A stretch of DNA of 33,201 nt from a bacterium BMS3Abin03 (GCA_002898075.1 BDSV01000069.1:1-33201), one strand, 5' to 3'. Counted from the first letter of the stretch, positions 1-8,750 are shown. The notes: generated by a model from the sequence alone, not told the origin. Numbers and translations are program-made.

Positions 1-171
1 TGTTTTTAACCTGCTTCCGGCAAGGATTAAAATCAAATCACCGTTTTCAGCATTTGTCTTTTCAACAAGATTTTGCTTTTCATCATCCGATAAAAATTTT
101 GCGACAGGAGAATTTATTTCACCGTCTTTCAGCTTTAACCAAACGAGACCTTTTGGAGCAAAGACTACCAT
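1..171 (-). pseudogene. 5'-truncated aspS fragment (second copy), cut by window edge
   Basis: Read on the minus strand from an ATG at 171, this gives 57 open codons that match an internal segment of AspRS (about the GAD-domain end, including GLVWLKL and INSPVAKF). Bases 1-127 are identical to 2369-2495 inside the intact aspS. Bases 128 to about 160 are still recognisably homologous but clearly diverged, and similarity then stops. The anticodon-binding domain and class II motifs 1 and 2 are absent upstream of this point, so this piece cannot be a working synthetase. The rest, toward the C-terminus, lies outside the window. It may be a remnant of a tandem duplication, or the identical part may reflect how the contig was assembled. 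Confidence 0.7.
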
Positions 172-284
172 ATTCTTTCATTTCAATCAGAGCAGAAGAC
201 CACTTAGTAAATATCGGTTAAATATGATAAATTTATTCTTGAGAAAAAACCTAAAATAATTTTGTAACATTACTATATCTTATT

Positions 285-1811
285 TTGAAATTATCTGAAT
301 ATAACTCTTTAAAGAATTCTATCTTCTATGTGCTTTCATCATTAGGATTTCTCGTATCATACTCACCTCAACAGCCTTTATTTTACTCAAATCAAAATAC
401 TTATTTATTACATGGATTAGCTTCTGCCGGTTACGGATTTCTTCAATTTGATTGGTTGGCAAACACAAAGGATCCTTTCCCAATTTTCAGTTTCTTTATT
501 AAAGTCATTTATCTCCTTGGGGGAAAATTCCTTTTTTTAATCCTATTTTGGATTTTTTTATTGATTTACTTTTGGAGTTTATTTGGAATAATAGTCAAAA
601 CATTAAATATAAGAAGTTATCATTCTAAATTTATTTTAAGTTTAGTTATAATTTTCCTACACTCAAGTGTATTACTAAGTAATTCTAAGACGTATTTAGG
701 AACGAATCTCGTATCCTTCTTTAATGATGGATTAGCAAATCAATATCTTGTTGGTTCAGCATTCCAGCCTTCTATATTTGGAGTTTTTGTTCTTGTTTCA
801 ATTTATTTCTTTATTAAAGAGAAACAAAAGTTATCGTTCTTTTTTCTGGCAGTTGCAGTTTATTTTCACACCTCTTATTTATTAGTATCTATATTAATTC
901 TTTCAGGTTACGTAACTCATCTTATTTTATCCACTCGCAATTTCAAATTAATATTAAAAATCGTTCTCTTTTATTTTCTACTTATTATACCAATTGTTCT
1001 TTACTATTATTCTTTCACTCAAGATTCCGAGTTTTCAAGAAACTATGCACAAGAAATACTTTATAAATATAGAATACCACAACATGCCAACATTCGTTAT
1101 TGGATAAATGTCGAGTCATTTCTAAAATTAGCATTAATACTATTTTCCGGTCTTTTAGTAATCGAGAAAAAAATAATGCCTGTCTTATTTATTCCTGTGA
1201 CGATCGCTGTAGTATTATCAATTCTACAGTATTGGTCTGATAATGTAATTCTGGGAATATTATTTCCCTGGCGTGTGTCCGTGGTACTTTTACCGCTATC
1301 TTCAGTTATCGTAATTTCTTACCTGATGATTAAGCTTAAATTTTTAGTAAATAGAAACTTGATGCCGTATTTAAGTTTCCCTGTATTATCTCTTATCTTT
1401 TTAATAAGCATTTACGGCAGTAAGGCAAATTATCACGTTTTCAGTAAGAGAATACCATCTGAAATTAATGATGTATATAATTACATAGATTCAACGAAAA
1501 AAAAGAATGACTTGCTTTTTATCCCGATCGAGTTAGAAGATTTTAGATTGGAAACAGGTGTGCCGATATTTGTTGATTGGAAATCTCATCCATATAAACC
1601 CACAGAATTAGTAGAATGGTACGAAAGGATTAAAATAGCAAAACAAGTTATTCGTCCTGATAGCACAATTAATACTGCAGTTCTGTCGAAACTGGTGAAA
1701 GAGTATAAAATAACGTATTTATTATTTGATAAATTAAGAAGTAAAACTAAATCTGTATCTTCTTTCTTACGTATTTACGAAAATGATAGATATCTCATAA
1801 TAAAAAATTAG
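285..1811 (+). CDS. Multi-pass membrane protein, possibly DUF6798-like
   Basis: The 508-residue protein has about ten hydrophobic segments between residues 10 and 375 and a soluble C-terminal tail of about 130 residues. The N-terminal part carries a loop with YLLHGLA and DWLANTKDPFP before the first long membrane run. This resembles membrane proteins annotated as DUF6798 and, more loosely, membrane glycosyltransferase-like proteins. The family name is recalled, not tested, and no catalytic residues can be assigned. The start is a TTG at 285: the frame is open only from 255 and has no ATG or GTG near its beginning. A possible Bacteroidota-type -7 element TAATTTTG lies at 257-264. The gene ends 4 bases inside the convergent aspS. 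The base composition is more AT-rich than its neighbours, which suggests an accessory gene. Confidence 0.75.
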   Translation: MKLSEYNSLKNSIFYVLSSLGFLVSYSPQQPLFYSNQNTYLLHGLASAGYGFLQFDWLANTKDPFPIFSFFIKVIYLLGGKFLFLILFWIFLLIYFWSLFGIIVKTLNIRSYHSKFILSLVIIFLHSSVLLSNSKTYLGTNLVSFFNDGLANQYLVGSAFQPSIFGVFVLVSIYFFIKEKQKLSFFFLAVAVYFHTSYLLVSILILSGYVTHLILSTRNFKLILKIVLFYFLLIIPIVLYYYSFTQDSEFSRNYAQEILYKYRIPQHANIRYWINVESFLKLALILFSGLLVIEKKIMPVLFIPVTIAVVLSILQYWSDNVILGILFPWRVSVVLLPLSSVIVISYLMIKLKFLVNRNLMPYLSFPVLSLIFLISIYGSKANYHVFSKRIPSEINDVYNYIDSTKKKNDLLFIPIELEDFRLETGVPIFVDWKSHPYKPTELVEWYERIKIAKQVIRPDSTINTAVLSKLVKEYKITYLLFDKLRSKTKSVSSFLRIYENDRYLIIKN

Positions 1812-3580
1812 TTTACTTCAATTTTTATATGCAATTCTTTCAACTGTTCTTCGCTTACTTCCGAAGGGGAATTATCCATCAACGATAAAGCGCTTGTTGT
1901 TTTAGGAAATGCAATCGTATCTCTAATAGAAGTTTCTCCTGCAAATAACATGACCATTCTATCGAAACCAAAAGCAATGCCGCCATGCGGAGGTGCGCCG
2001 TATTTAAATGCGGTCATTAGAAACCCGAATTTTGTTTCGGCTTCTTCTTTTGAAATGCCGAGTGCTTTGAACATCTTCGCCTGCAATTCCGCGTTGTGAA
2101 TTCTGATGCTTCCGCCGGCTATTTCATTCCCATTTAAAACCAGGTCATACGCTCTTGCTTTTACTTTGCCCGGTTCTTTATCGAGAAGATCAATATCTTC
2201 TAAACGGGGAGAAGTAAAAGGATGATGCATTGCATAAAATCGTTTTGTTTCTTCATCCCATTCAAACAGCGGAAAGTCGGTTACCCATAAAAGCTTGGGT
2301 TCTGCGTCGGGTTTTATAAGTTCCAAACGGTTTGCCATTTCTAATCTTAATGCGCCCATTTGCTCCAATGTTTTTAACCTGCTTCCGGCAAGGATTAAAA
2401 TCAAATCACCGTTTTCAGCATTTGTCTTTTCAACAAGATTTTGCTTTTCATCATCCGATAAAAATTTTGCGACAGGAGAATTTATTTCACCGTCTGTTAG
2501 TTTTAACCAAACAAGCCCCTTTGCACCGTATTTTTTTACAAAGGCAGTAAGCTTATCTATTTGATTCCTGCTGTAATCTGCACAGCCGGGAGCTGCAATA
2601 GCCGTAACTATTCCAGCGTTATCAATTATATCTTTAAATACCTTAAATTCGGAATTTTTAAAAACATCGTTTAAGGTTTTAAGTTCCAAATCGAATCTCA
2701 AATCGGGTTTATCGCTTCCGTATTTTTCCATCGCTTCATCAAAAGAAAGCATGGGAATCGGCAGAGAAAGTTCAATATCCCATATTTCTTTGAAAAGATT
2801 TTTCATTAGCTCTTCAACTACTTCAAATACATTTTCTTTTTCAATAAAAGACATTTCAACATCAATCTGTGTAAACTCCGGCTGGCGGTCTGCACGCAGG
2901 TCTTCATCCCTGAAGCATTTTACAATCTGGAAATACCTATCGAAACCGGCTACCATTAATAGCTGCTTATAAGTTTGCGGAGACTGCGGAAGCGCATAGA
3001 ATTTTCCTTTATGCAGCCGGCTTGGTACCAAATAGTCTCTTGCGCCTTCGGGAGTGCTTTTCATTAAAAAAGGAGTTTCAATTTCGACAAAATTATTCTC
3101 ATCGAAATATTTTCTAACTAACTGATACATCTTATGACGCAGTAAAATGTTCTTTTGTAATTTTGGTCTGCGCAAATCAAGATACCTGTACTTAAGGCGT
3201 AAATCTTCAAATGCGTCGGTATTATCTTTAACCGCAAACGGTGGTGTTTCAGCTTCATTTAGAATAACAACACTGTCGACTATCACATCGATTTCGCCTG
3301 TTATCATATTCTTATTTATTTGATCTTCGGGTCTTTTGCTTACTTTACCTTCAACAGCAATAACAAATTCGTTTCTCAATTGTTTGCCAAGCAGATGTGC
3401 TTCGGAGTTGTGTTCCGGTTCAAAAATAACCTGTGTAATACCATAACGATCGCGAAGCCCTATAAATATTACTCCGCCAAGGTCTCTTCTTCTGTCAACC
3501 CATCCGTTAAGTACAACAGTTTCCCCTACGTTATTAATTTTTAATTCGCCGCAAGTGTGAGTTCTACGTTTAAAATTCAT
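1808..3580 (-). CDS. aspS: Aspartyl-tRNA synthetase
   Basis: Class II synthetase that charges tRNA(Asp) with aspartate in the cytoplasm. At 590 residues it has the bacterial AspRS length. The N-terminal OB-fold anticodon-binding domain (about 1-110) contains GWVDRRRDLGG. The catalytic core carries motif 2 (FRDEDLRADRQPEFTQID) and motif 3 (GFDRMVMLFAG near the C-terminus), with the bacterial GAD insertion in between. Leu34 sits where non-discriminating AspRS enzymes usually have His (RRRDHGG), which hints at a discriminating enzyme that acts on tRNA(Asp) only; this is an inference from one position. The gene stands alone on the minus strand and converges with the upstream membrane-protein gene, with a 4-base overlap of stops. 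No clear Shine-Dalgarno precedes the ATG at 3580. An internal 127-base stretch (2369-2495) is repeated exactly at 1-127. Confidence 0.97.
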   Translation of the reverse strand: MNFKRRTHTCGELKINNVGETVVLNGWVDRRRDLGGVIFIGLRDRYGITQVIFEPEHNSEAHLLGKQLRNEFVIAVEGKVSKRPEDQINKNMITGEIDVIVDSVVILNEAETPPFAVKDNTDAFEDLRLKYRYLDLRRPKLQKNILLRHKMYQLVRKYFDENNFVEIETPFLMKSTPEGARDYLVPSRLHKGKFYALPQSPQTYKQLLMVAGFDRYFQIVKCFRDEDLRADRQPEFTQIDVEMSFIEKENVFEVVEELMKNLFKEIWDIELSLPIPMLSFDEAMEKYGSDKPDLRFDLELKTLNDVFKNSEFKVFKDIIDNAGIVTAIAAPGCADYSRNQIDKLTAFVKKYGAKGLVWLKLTDGEINSPVAKFLSDDEKQNLVEKTNAENGDLILILAGSRLKTLEQMGALRLEMANRLELIKPDAEPKLLWVTDFPLFEWDEETKRFYAMHHPFTSPRLEDIDLLDKEPGKVKARAYDLVLNGNEIAGGSIRIHNAELQAKMFKALGISKEEAETKFGFLMTAFKYGAPPHGGIAFGFDRMVMLFAGETSIRDTIAFPKTTSALSLMDNSPSEVSEEQLKELHIKIEVN

Positions 3581-3875
3581 TTTAAGTATGTTTCTGTGGT
3601 TTTATTTGAAGGTGAAAATTAATCAATATTAAAAGGGTAAACAAATTATTAACAATCACAATAAGCATAATGCAGGATAATTATCACCGGTAGAATTTGA
3701 AATGAAAGATAAGAAGGAATTAATTGAAAATTGAATATTGAAATTTATTTGGAATTTGTTTTTTAAGATTTGTTAATTAAACAGTTACCGTCCGCGTAGA
3801 TGCAGGTTTGCGCGTAAACAATTCAAACCCCTAACGCATAACAGTGTCCTGCGAACACCACTTCAATTACCAACC

Positions 3876-3918
3876 GCATGGAGATTTTTATCCATGCAAT
3901 TTTTAATCTATTCCATGC
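3876..3918. repeat. Inverted plus direct repeat of TCCATGC, possible operator
   Basis: GCATGGA (3876-3882) pairs with TCCATGC (3891-3897) across an 8-base AT-rich loop. TCCATGC occurs again as a direct repeat at 3912-3918. The pattern lies about 165-205 bases upstream of the lipoprotein start. It could be a binding site or a small RNA hairpin. No matching regulator gene is visible nearby. Confidence 0.35.
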
Positions 3919-4070
3919 AGTTTGTACAGATTAGGTATGCCGCTAAGTCGTTATTTTATAATGAGTTAACCCACCGGTTTGCAATGGCACGGAAATTCAT
4001 ATACAAAAGGCAGAAATTTTGGAGCGAATTGGTTATGGAAATTCAAAACAATTTATCAATCATAAATAAA

Positions 4071-4075
4071 AGGAG
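4071..4075 (+). promoter_or_regulatory. Shine-Dalgarno site fixing the lipoprotein start
   Basis: AGGAG lies 7 bases before the ATG at 4083. It supports that start over the in-frame ATG at 3894, which would add 63 residues in front of an otherwise clean lipoprotein signal peptide. Confidence 0.75.
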
Positions 4076-4082
4076 TAATACC

Positions 4083-5039
4083 ATGAAAAAGAAAAAATTC
4101 ATTAAGAAGTTTTTCCTTCCTCTGCTTATACTTGGGGTACTGGCTTTTTTCGCAGGATGCCAGGATGAGATGACTGTTGAACCACAGAATAACGGTGAAC
4201 CGACTACCGATCAGGGGGCGCTGGAAAAGTTAGTTGAACAGGATTCATCCCTCACTTCGTTTGATGTTAATTATAACGAAGATGGTTTAATGGACTTCCT
4301 GGGTAAAGTTGACGAACAGATATATCCTTTTAGAGTAGGTAAAAGGATGAGATTGGTTAATAGGAATCTTAATATCACATTCTCCGGCGATACAATTGCT
4401 TACGGCAGACTTACAAAAACATTCGAAGGTTTACTGTTTATTGCTGCGTCTTATGATTCTACAAGCTCAATTCCCGATACAGTAATTAAAAAACCGTTCA
4501 CTGCCGTTATAACCAGAAATATTATCTTCAGGAAAATTGCGAATACAAACTTTCCGTTGAGGAACTGGATTATAGCCGCTATCTCACTTCCCGAAGGTGG
4601 TACTCAAAGTCCGAACATTGATATTACCAAGCTGACCGTCTTTTTACCAAACGGTGATACTTTGGTAGTTGATTCTCCGAATGATTACTATCTGAGAAGA
4701 GGATGGGGATGGTGGAGACGCATACCAATTATCGGGCGCGGTGAATCTGTGCTTATCAGAATAGAACTATTCAGCGCTTATGAAGAAGATGATTTTGTTA
4801 CGCTAACTTATGGAGCAAACAGGTTTGGACATCACAGGGCTAAGAAGTTATTCGATTTGATTTCTTCAACTCCGGTAGGTAATGGATTCGAAAAGGTTTA
4901 TGAGCAAACATACACAACACATCAATTCCCCGGTTTTTATCATGCAATATTTACTGCAATGCCGCGGCAGGTAGTGTTTGATGATTCGACCCCGGTTGAA
5001 TCTGAATCCTGGGGTATCCCGTATTTTGTACATCCATAA
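4083..5039 (+). CDS. Predicted lipoprotein of unknown function
   Basis: The 318-residue product is not recognised. It begins with a lysine-rich n-region (MKKKKFIKKFF), a hydrophobic stretch and the lipobox FFAGC, so it should be lipidated at that Cys and held in the outer or inner membrane. An acidic, Thr/Gln-rich linker follows, then a mostly beta-strand-like body with a Trp-rich patch (RRGWGWWRR) around residue 205. No catalytic motif was seen. The AGGAG at 4071 and the signal peptide decide the start. A hairpin separates it from the second lipoprotein gene 135 bases downstream, so it may be its own transcript or the leading gene of the cassette that continues to 8750. An extracytoplasmic structural or binding role is plausible but unproven. 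Confidence 0.8.
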   Translation: MKKKKFIKKFFLPLLILGVLAFFAGCQDEMTVEPQNNGEPTTDQGALEKLVEQDSSLTSFDVNYNEDGLMDFLGKVDEQIYPFRVGKRMRLVNRNLNITFSGDTIAYGRLTKTFEGLLFIAASYDSTSSIPDTVIKKPFTAVITRNIIFRKIANTNFPLRNWIIAAISLPEGGTQSPNIDITKLTVFLPNGDTLVVDSPNDYYLRRGWGWWRRIPIIGRGESVLIRIELFSAYEEDDFVTLTYGANRFGHHRAKKLFDLISSTPVGNGFEKVYEQTYTTHQFPGFYHAIFTAMPRQVVFDDSTPVESESWGIPYFVHP

Positions 5040-5074
5040 ACTGATTCGATTCCTTAATCGTATCCTCTCCACAG

Positions 5075-5101
5075 CCCCCTCTCTTTTTTTAAGGGAGGGG
5101 G
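5075..5101 (+). terminator. GC-rich hairpin between lipoprotein genes
   Basis: The arms CCCCCTCTCTT (5075-5085) and AAGGGAGGGGG (5091-5101) form an 11-pair stem with one G-U pair and a T-only loop. Only a short interrupted T run follows (5106-5109), so termination strength is uncertain. It may be a weak terminator or a processing or stability hairpin. Confidence 0.45.
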
Positions 5102-5174
5102 AGCTATTTTAGCGGAAGGGTAATTGTTTTTAAGTTTGATTAAATAGTTGTTCAATTATAATTTGCATAGAGAG

Positions 5175-6083
5175 ATGAAAAAGTTAATTACATATCTGTT
5201 TTTTATGTCGGTCGGATTATTTTTATTCGGCTGTGATAAACCGGCACCCACTGAGTTTTTTAATGATAGCAGCGAAGCTGAATATGAAATTCTTAGTAAA
5301 GATATAAATAATGAATATTACAGCAATGGTTTTGATACAACCGGTGTTACACAGGATATAACAGGGCTGGCGAATATTATTGCTCTTTCCGGAATTAAAG
5401 TTACCGGCATAAATGATCAAACCGACCGGTTCTCATTCGCGCAAACAATTTTCTTTGACAAATCGAAACCTATTCTCTATTCTGACGGGCGTCTCTTAGC
5501 TTATGAAACAATAACTCCCGGCATTATAAAATTCGATAATATAACTGCCCGAAAGGTTCTGTTCAGAATTCGTTACAGGGATAATGGCGTTTTAAGAGAC
5601 ACATTATTGGGTAAAAAATATGTTCTTTACAGCGGAAGGCATGGGGGAATGGACCAATTTCATTATAGATATGATTCATTTATTAATTTTAAGTTTCATC
5701 TGGTTCCCGGATCCGATACCGAATTCAATATTCCAACCCCCGAAGAAATAACAGGTACTGTAAACATAATGGGCAAAAGAGCCGCCGGAAATTTAAGAGC
5801 ATTACTGCGGTGGAATAAAGTGGGTAATAAAAAAATTATTATTGTAATCGGTGCAAGATTGAGAGACAGGCAAATTATTATGCCGCTTTACAGAGTGCGC
5901 ACAAAAGATGACGGTGAGTTGTTGATGCCTGCAAGGTTTATATATAAAATACCTCTTGAAAGGTTTGATAGGTTGGTATTTACTTTTATACGCAGGTTTG
6001 AGCACTTCGAACAGGTTAACGATAACAATGATCTTTATATTTCATCACAAAGTATTCATAGCATAGTAGTAAATATTCCTTGA
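5175..6083 (+). CDS. Second predicted lipoprotein of unknown function
   Basis: The 302-residue product is not recognised. MKKLITYLFFMSVGLFLFGC is a typical lipoprotein signal with lipobox LFGC. An acidic Asp/Glu/Ser/Asn tether follows, then a body rich in alternating hydrophobic residues and basic patches. The ATG at 5175 is chosen over the in-frame ATG at 5148 because the latter would place nine polar residues before the Lys-rich n-region. Its stop (TGA, 6081-6083) overlaps the TTG start of the next gene, which implies translational coupling with the barrel/transglutaminase protein. Its similar size and layout to the lipoprotein at 4083 suggest related roles, but no clear sequence homology between the two was seen by eye. 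A partner or surface-exposed accessory of the downstream barrel is an inference. Confidence 0.8.
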   Translation: MKKLITYLFFMSVGLFLFGCDKPAPTEFFNDSSEAEYEILSKDINNEYYSNGFDTTGVTQDITGLANIIALSGIKVTGINDQTDRFSFAQTIFFDKSKPILYSDGRLLAYETITPGIIKFDNITARKVLFRIRYRDNGVLRDTLLGKKYVLYSGRHGGMDQFHYRYDSFINFKFHLVPGSDTEFNIPTPEEITGTVNIMGKRAAGNLRALLRWNKVGNKKIIIVIGARLRDRQIIMPLYRVRTKDDGELLMPARFIYKIPLERFDRLVFTFIRRFEHFEQVNDNNDLYISSQSIHSIVVNIP

Positions 6084-8053
6084 GAATAATAGTAATTACA
6101 GCAATAGTAACCATGATTACGAGTATAAACATATTCTCCCAAAGTTCATTTGGGTTTAACGGGTATTGGGGTTTATCACCCAACTATAATACTCCCTTAT
6201 ATAGTTTCGAAAGTAATCCGTCTAATTATTCGCATCTTAAAGATTGGGGGTTTTCATTTGTTTACGGAGTGGAATTTTCCGGCAAATTGAATTCGAATAT
6301 TTACAGCATATCTTTATCAAAAACTTTGGGCAGCCATAATCTTTCAGCAAGGTTCACTCCCGGTTATCAAAAGGAATTTTTATTTAATACCGGAGAATCT
6401 ATAATTGTTGAAGACAGCACATCCCAATCTCTTACCGCTGATTTTACATACAAGGAATTATTCGGTCTCGGTTACTCTTACAAATTTTCGGATGATTTGA
6501 ATGTCGGTTTTACATTTAGGTTTTTCAACCAAAATTTTAACCAGGAGATTGTTACACCGGTTTTTGATGATACGCTGTATCTTGTAAGGGAAAGCATCAA
6601 TGAAGATGTAAACTTTTGGAAAGGTGACCTGGGTGTAAATTATATGTTGAACAATAATTTATCACTAACCGCTGCATCGGTAAACCTTTTAAACTTTGGT
6701 GAAAAAGCGAGCAACCCGGACTTTAAGGATTTCGAGATAAAAAGAGAAATAGGGGCTTTGATAGGTATCGGCTGGATGCCTGCGGAACCTATAGGGGTGA
6801 ACTTAATTTATGAAACATCAAGCTCTTTCCAGGCAAGCTTAAATGCTTATGCAAGTAATTTTGGCTTCGGGCTAACAATTTTCCACGATAAATTGCAGTT
6901 ACCATATATAGCTGGAATGGTTCCATCCGTCAGTTATAAAGGCGATATATTCGAGTTGTTTATTTCCGGTGTTAAATACTTCTCCGACAGAAAAGTAAAA
7001 CATGGTGTTAGCAGTTTCCTTAATAAAGGAATTAGTAATGTAATAAACAATCCATACAGCTTTGATAAAGTACTTTTAACGGTTTCGTTCAATATAAACA
7101 CCGTTGCAGAAAAAGCAGTAAAATTTATTGATGTTGAAATTGTAAAAGATATTTACCCCACATTTACCGGTAACTATATTAATTATCCGTATGCTTATGG
7201 AACGGTTGTTAATTTAACCGGTGAGTATATTACCGTTAAGCCGTCTTCAAAAATTGAAGGTGTTAACGAGGGAAAAATCCAATCGCCTATTTCAGCAATT
7301 GCACCTTACGACACAGCGCGGATCCCGTTTTATATTATCATCCCGGAATCCTATAAATCGGAAAAAACATCTTTATCGTATGCAGACTTTTACGTTGAAA
7401 CAAAAGGCGACGAGCCGGATGATCAATTTCAAAAGGCGTTACTTGTAAATAGCGTTAATTCATGGGACGGAAGAGTGAGTAATCTTCGCTATTTCATCCG
7501 GAAGGATATAGATTTTTCAATGAACCATGCGAAAGAGATTTTAAGTAAGCACAAATCCGAGCTGGACACACTTCCGAATGTGCTGGAAATTTTTTACGAA
7601 GCCAGAATCTTATTTAATGATTTTGTAAGCCGTCTTGTTTATATATCAGACCCGCGTGCTACCGGCGAGTATGTTCAGTTTCCCAATCAAACTTTTGAAT
7701 TGAAAGGCGGCGATTGCGACGACCTTAGTGTCGGTTACAGTTCACTGCTAGAAAGTATAGGAATTCAGACCGCACTTGTAGATTATAAAACAAACGGCAC
7801 AGTGAGGCATGTTAATGTATTATTCAACACAAAACTTTCGCCCGATCAGGCATCGCTTATAACAAATAACGATACAAAATATTTTATAAGGGAAAGCCTC
7901 GAGGGAAAAGACGAAGTATGGCTGCCGGTAGAAACCACATCTTTAACCGATTTTGAAACAGCATGGAGTGACGGCGCAGATAAGTTTAATAAAGAAGCAA
8001 TAAGTAATTTAGGTATAGCAACCGGCAAAGTAGAAATAATAGATGTTTATTAA
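6080..8053 (+). CDS. Outer-membrane barrel fused to Ig-like and transglutaminase-like domains
   Basis: The 657-residue protein starts with a hydrophobic signal peptide ending near INIFSQ. Residues about 22-350 show alternating aromatic/hydrophobic strands with DLNVGFTFRF-type repeats, typical of an outer-membrane beta-barrel. Residues about 350-430 look like an Ig-like domain. Residues about 480-657 form a transglutaminase-like cysteine-protease fold: GGDCDD with Cys546, VRHVNV with His577 and WLPVETT with Glu618 where Asp is more common. The triad looks intact, so it could cleave or cross-link peptide bonds, but substrate and activity are unknown. The TTG at 6080 is the preferred start, because an ATG at 6113 would cut into the signal peptide. 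The start overlaps the upstream stop as TTGA. A FecR-like gene follows after 19 bases, so these form one unit. Confidence 0.75.
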   Translation: MRIIVITAIVTMITSINIFSQSSFGFNGYWGLSPNYNTPLYSFESNPSNYSHLKDWGFSFVYGVEFSGKLNSNIYSISLSKTLGSHNLSARFTPGYQKEFLFNTGESIIVEDSTSQSLTADFTYKELFGLGYSYKFSDDLNVGFTFRFFNQNFNQEIVTPVFDDTLYLVRESINEDVNFWKGDLGVNYMLNNNLSLTAASVNLLNFGEKASNPDFKDFEIKREIGALIGIGWMPAEPIGVNLIYETSSSFQASLNAYASNFGFGLTIFHDKLQLPYIAGMVPSVSYKGDIFELFISGVKYFSDRKVKHGVSSFLNKGISNVINNPYSFDKVLLTVSFNINTVAEKAVKFIDVEIVKDIYPTFTGNYINYPYAYGTVVNLTGEYITVKPSSKIEGVNEGKIQSPISAIAPYDTARIPFYIIIPESYKSEKTSLSYADFYVETKGDEPDDQFQKALLVNSVNSWDGRVSNLRYFIRKDIDFSMNHAKEILSKHKSELDTLPNVLEIFYEARILFNDFVSRLVYISDPRATGEYVQFPNQTFELKGGDCDDLSVGYSSLLESIGIQTALVDYKTNGTVRHVNVLFNTKLSPDQASLITNNDTKYFIRESLEGKDEVWLPVETTSLTDFETAWSDGADKFNKEAISNLGIATGKVEIIDVY

Positions 8054-8072
8054 AATTGTAAAAGGTGATAAA

Positions 8073-8750
8073 ATGAAAAAATTAATCCTTGTATTACTGT
8101 TAGCAGGCGTTGTTCCGGCTCAGACATTTGTAGTTGAGTCTGTTTCCGGTGATGTTAAATATCAGGAGGGCGGCAGTGAAAGCTGGGTATCGCTCAAAGC
8201 CGGAGATACCGTTGGAGATGATGTTGTAATTTCGACGGGCAGTAACTCATCGGTTTTGCTCAAAGGTGAAAACGAGCAGTTTAAATTAGGTGAATTAGCT
8301 GCTGTTTCAGTAAGTAATATTAAAACAATGGATATTGATGAGCTGTTACTTGCATTGGCGATGGAAGACATAATGAACGCCCCGAAGAAAATTGAAAAAA
8401 ATTCAGACAACACGGCAGTTTACGGAACTGAAACAGGGAAAGATAATAAACCTATAATTAAGTCGAATGATTTCGGTATTAAGAGACTGAATGGTGCTGT
8501 TGAATTAGCCGGTAATGGGTTTGAAGAATCGGCGGTAGTTGCAGCGAGAGAAACGTTTCGCAAATATCCCGGCACGAAAAACATTCCTTCGTACAGAATT
8601 TATTTTGCGAACATTCTTTATAATAAAGGTTTGTACGAAGAAGCTTTAGATGAATATGTTGACATACAAAAGTTAAAACTAACAGATGAAAAAAGAGCGG
8701 AAGTAAACAAGAAAACCGAATCTATAAAGATGAAGCTGCTTTCTGAATAA
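8073..8750 (+). CDS. Secreted FecR-like domain protein with C-terminal TPR-like helices
   Basis: The 225-residue protein begins with MKKLILVLLLAGVVPAQ, a cleavable signal peptide. Residues about 18-90 match the FecR-like pattern: VESVSGDVKY, SWVSLKAGDTV and DDVVISTGSNSSVLLK. Here the domain is exported rather than part of a membrane-bound anti-sigma factor. An acidic Asn/Lys linker follows. The C-terminal third has helix pairs with GLYEEALDEY, as in tetratricopeptide repeats, and probably mediates protein contacts. The ATG at 8073 is chosen over the in-frame ATG at 8043 because it begins the signal peptide and follows an AGGTG. It lies 19 bases after the barrel/transglutaminase gene and is probably co-transcribed. 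A role as periplasmic adaptor for the barrel is inference. Confidence 0.75.
   Translation: MKKLILVLLLAGVVPAQTFVVESVSGDVKYQEGGSESWVSLKAGDTVGDDVVISTGSNSSVLLKGENEQFKLGELAAVSVSNIKTMDIDELLLALAMEDIMNAPKKIEKNSDNTAVYGTETGKDNKPIIKSNDFGIKRLNGAVELAGNGFEESAVVAARETFRKYPGTKNIPSYRIYFANILYNKGLYEEALDEYVDIQKLKLTDEKRAEVNKKTESIKMKLLSE

Larger units (their letters stand above)
3581..4082. other. Intergenic region between divergent aspS and lipoprotein gene
   Basis: About 500 bases without a convincing gene. The aspS promoter should lie near the left end and the lipoprotein promoter near the right, but no clear promoter motif was recognised. An imperfect hairpin is visible with arms GGTTTG (3805-3810) and CAAACC (3824-3829), flanked by ATGC and GCAT. 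A second hairpin and direct repeat lie at 3876-3918. An open frame extends the downstream lipoprotein ORF back to 3894, but it has no ribosome binding site and would bury the signal peptide. Confidence 0.6.

Noticed and set aside
3894-4082. 63-codon N-terminal extension of the first lipoprotein
   Set aside because: No ribosome site, and it would bury the lipoprotein signal peptide. AGGAG at 4071 supports the ATG at 4083.
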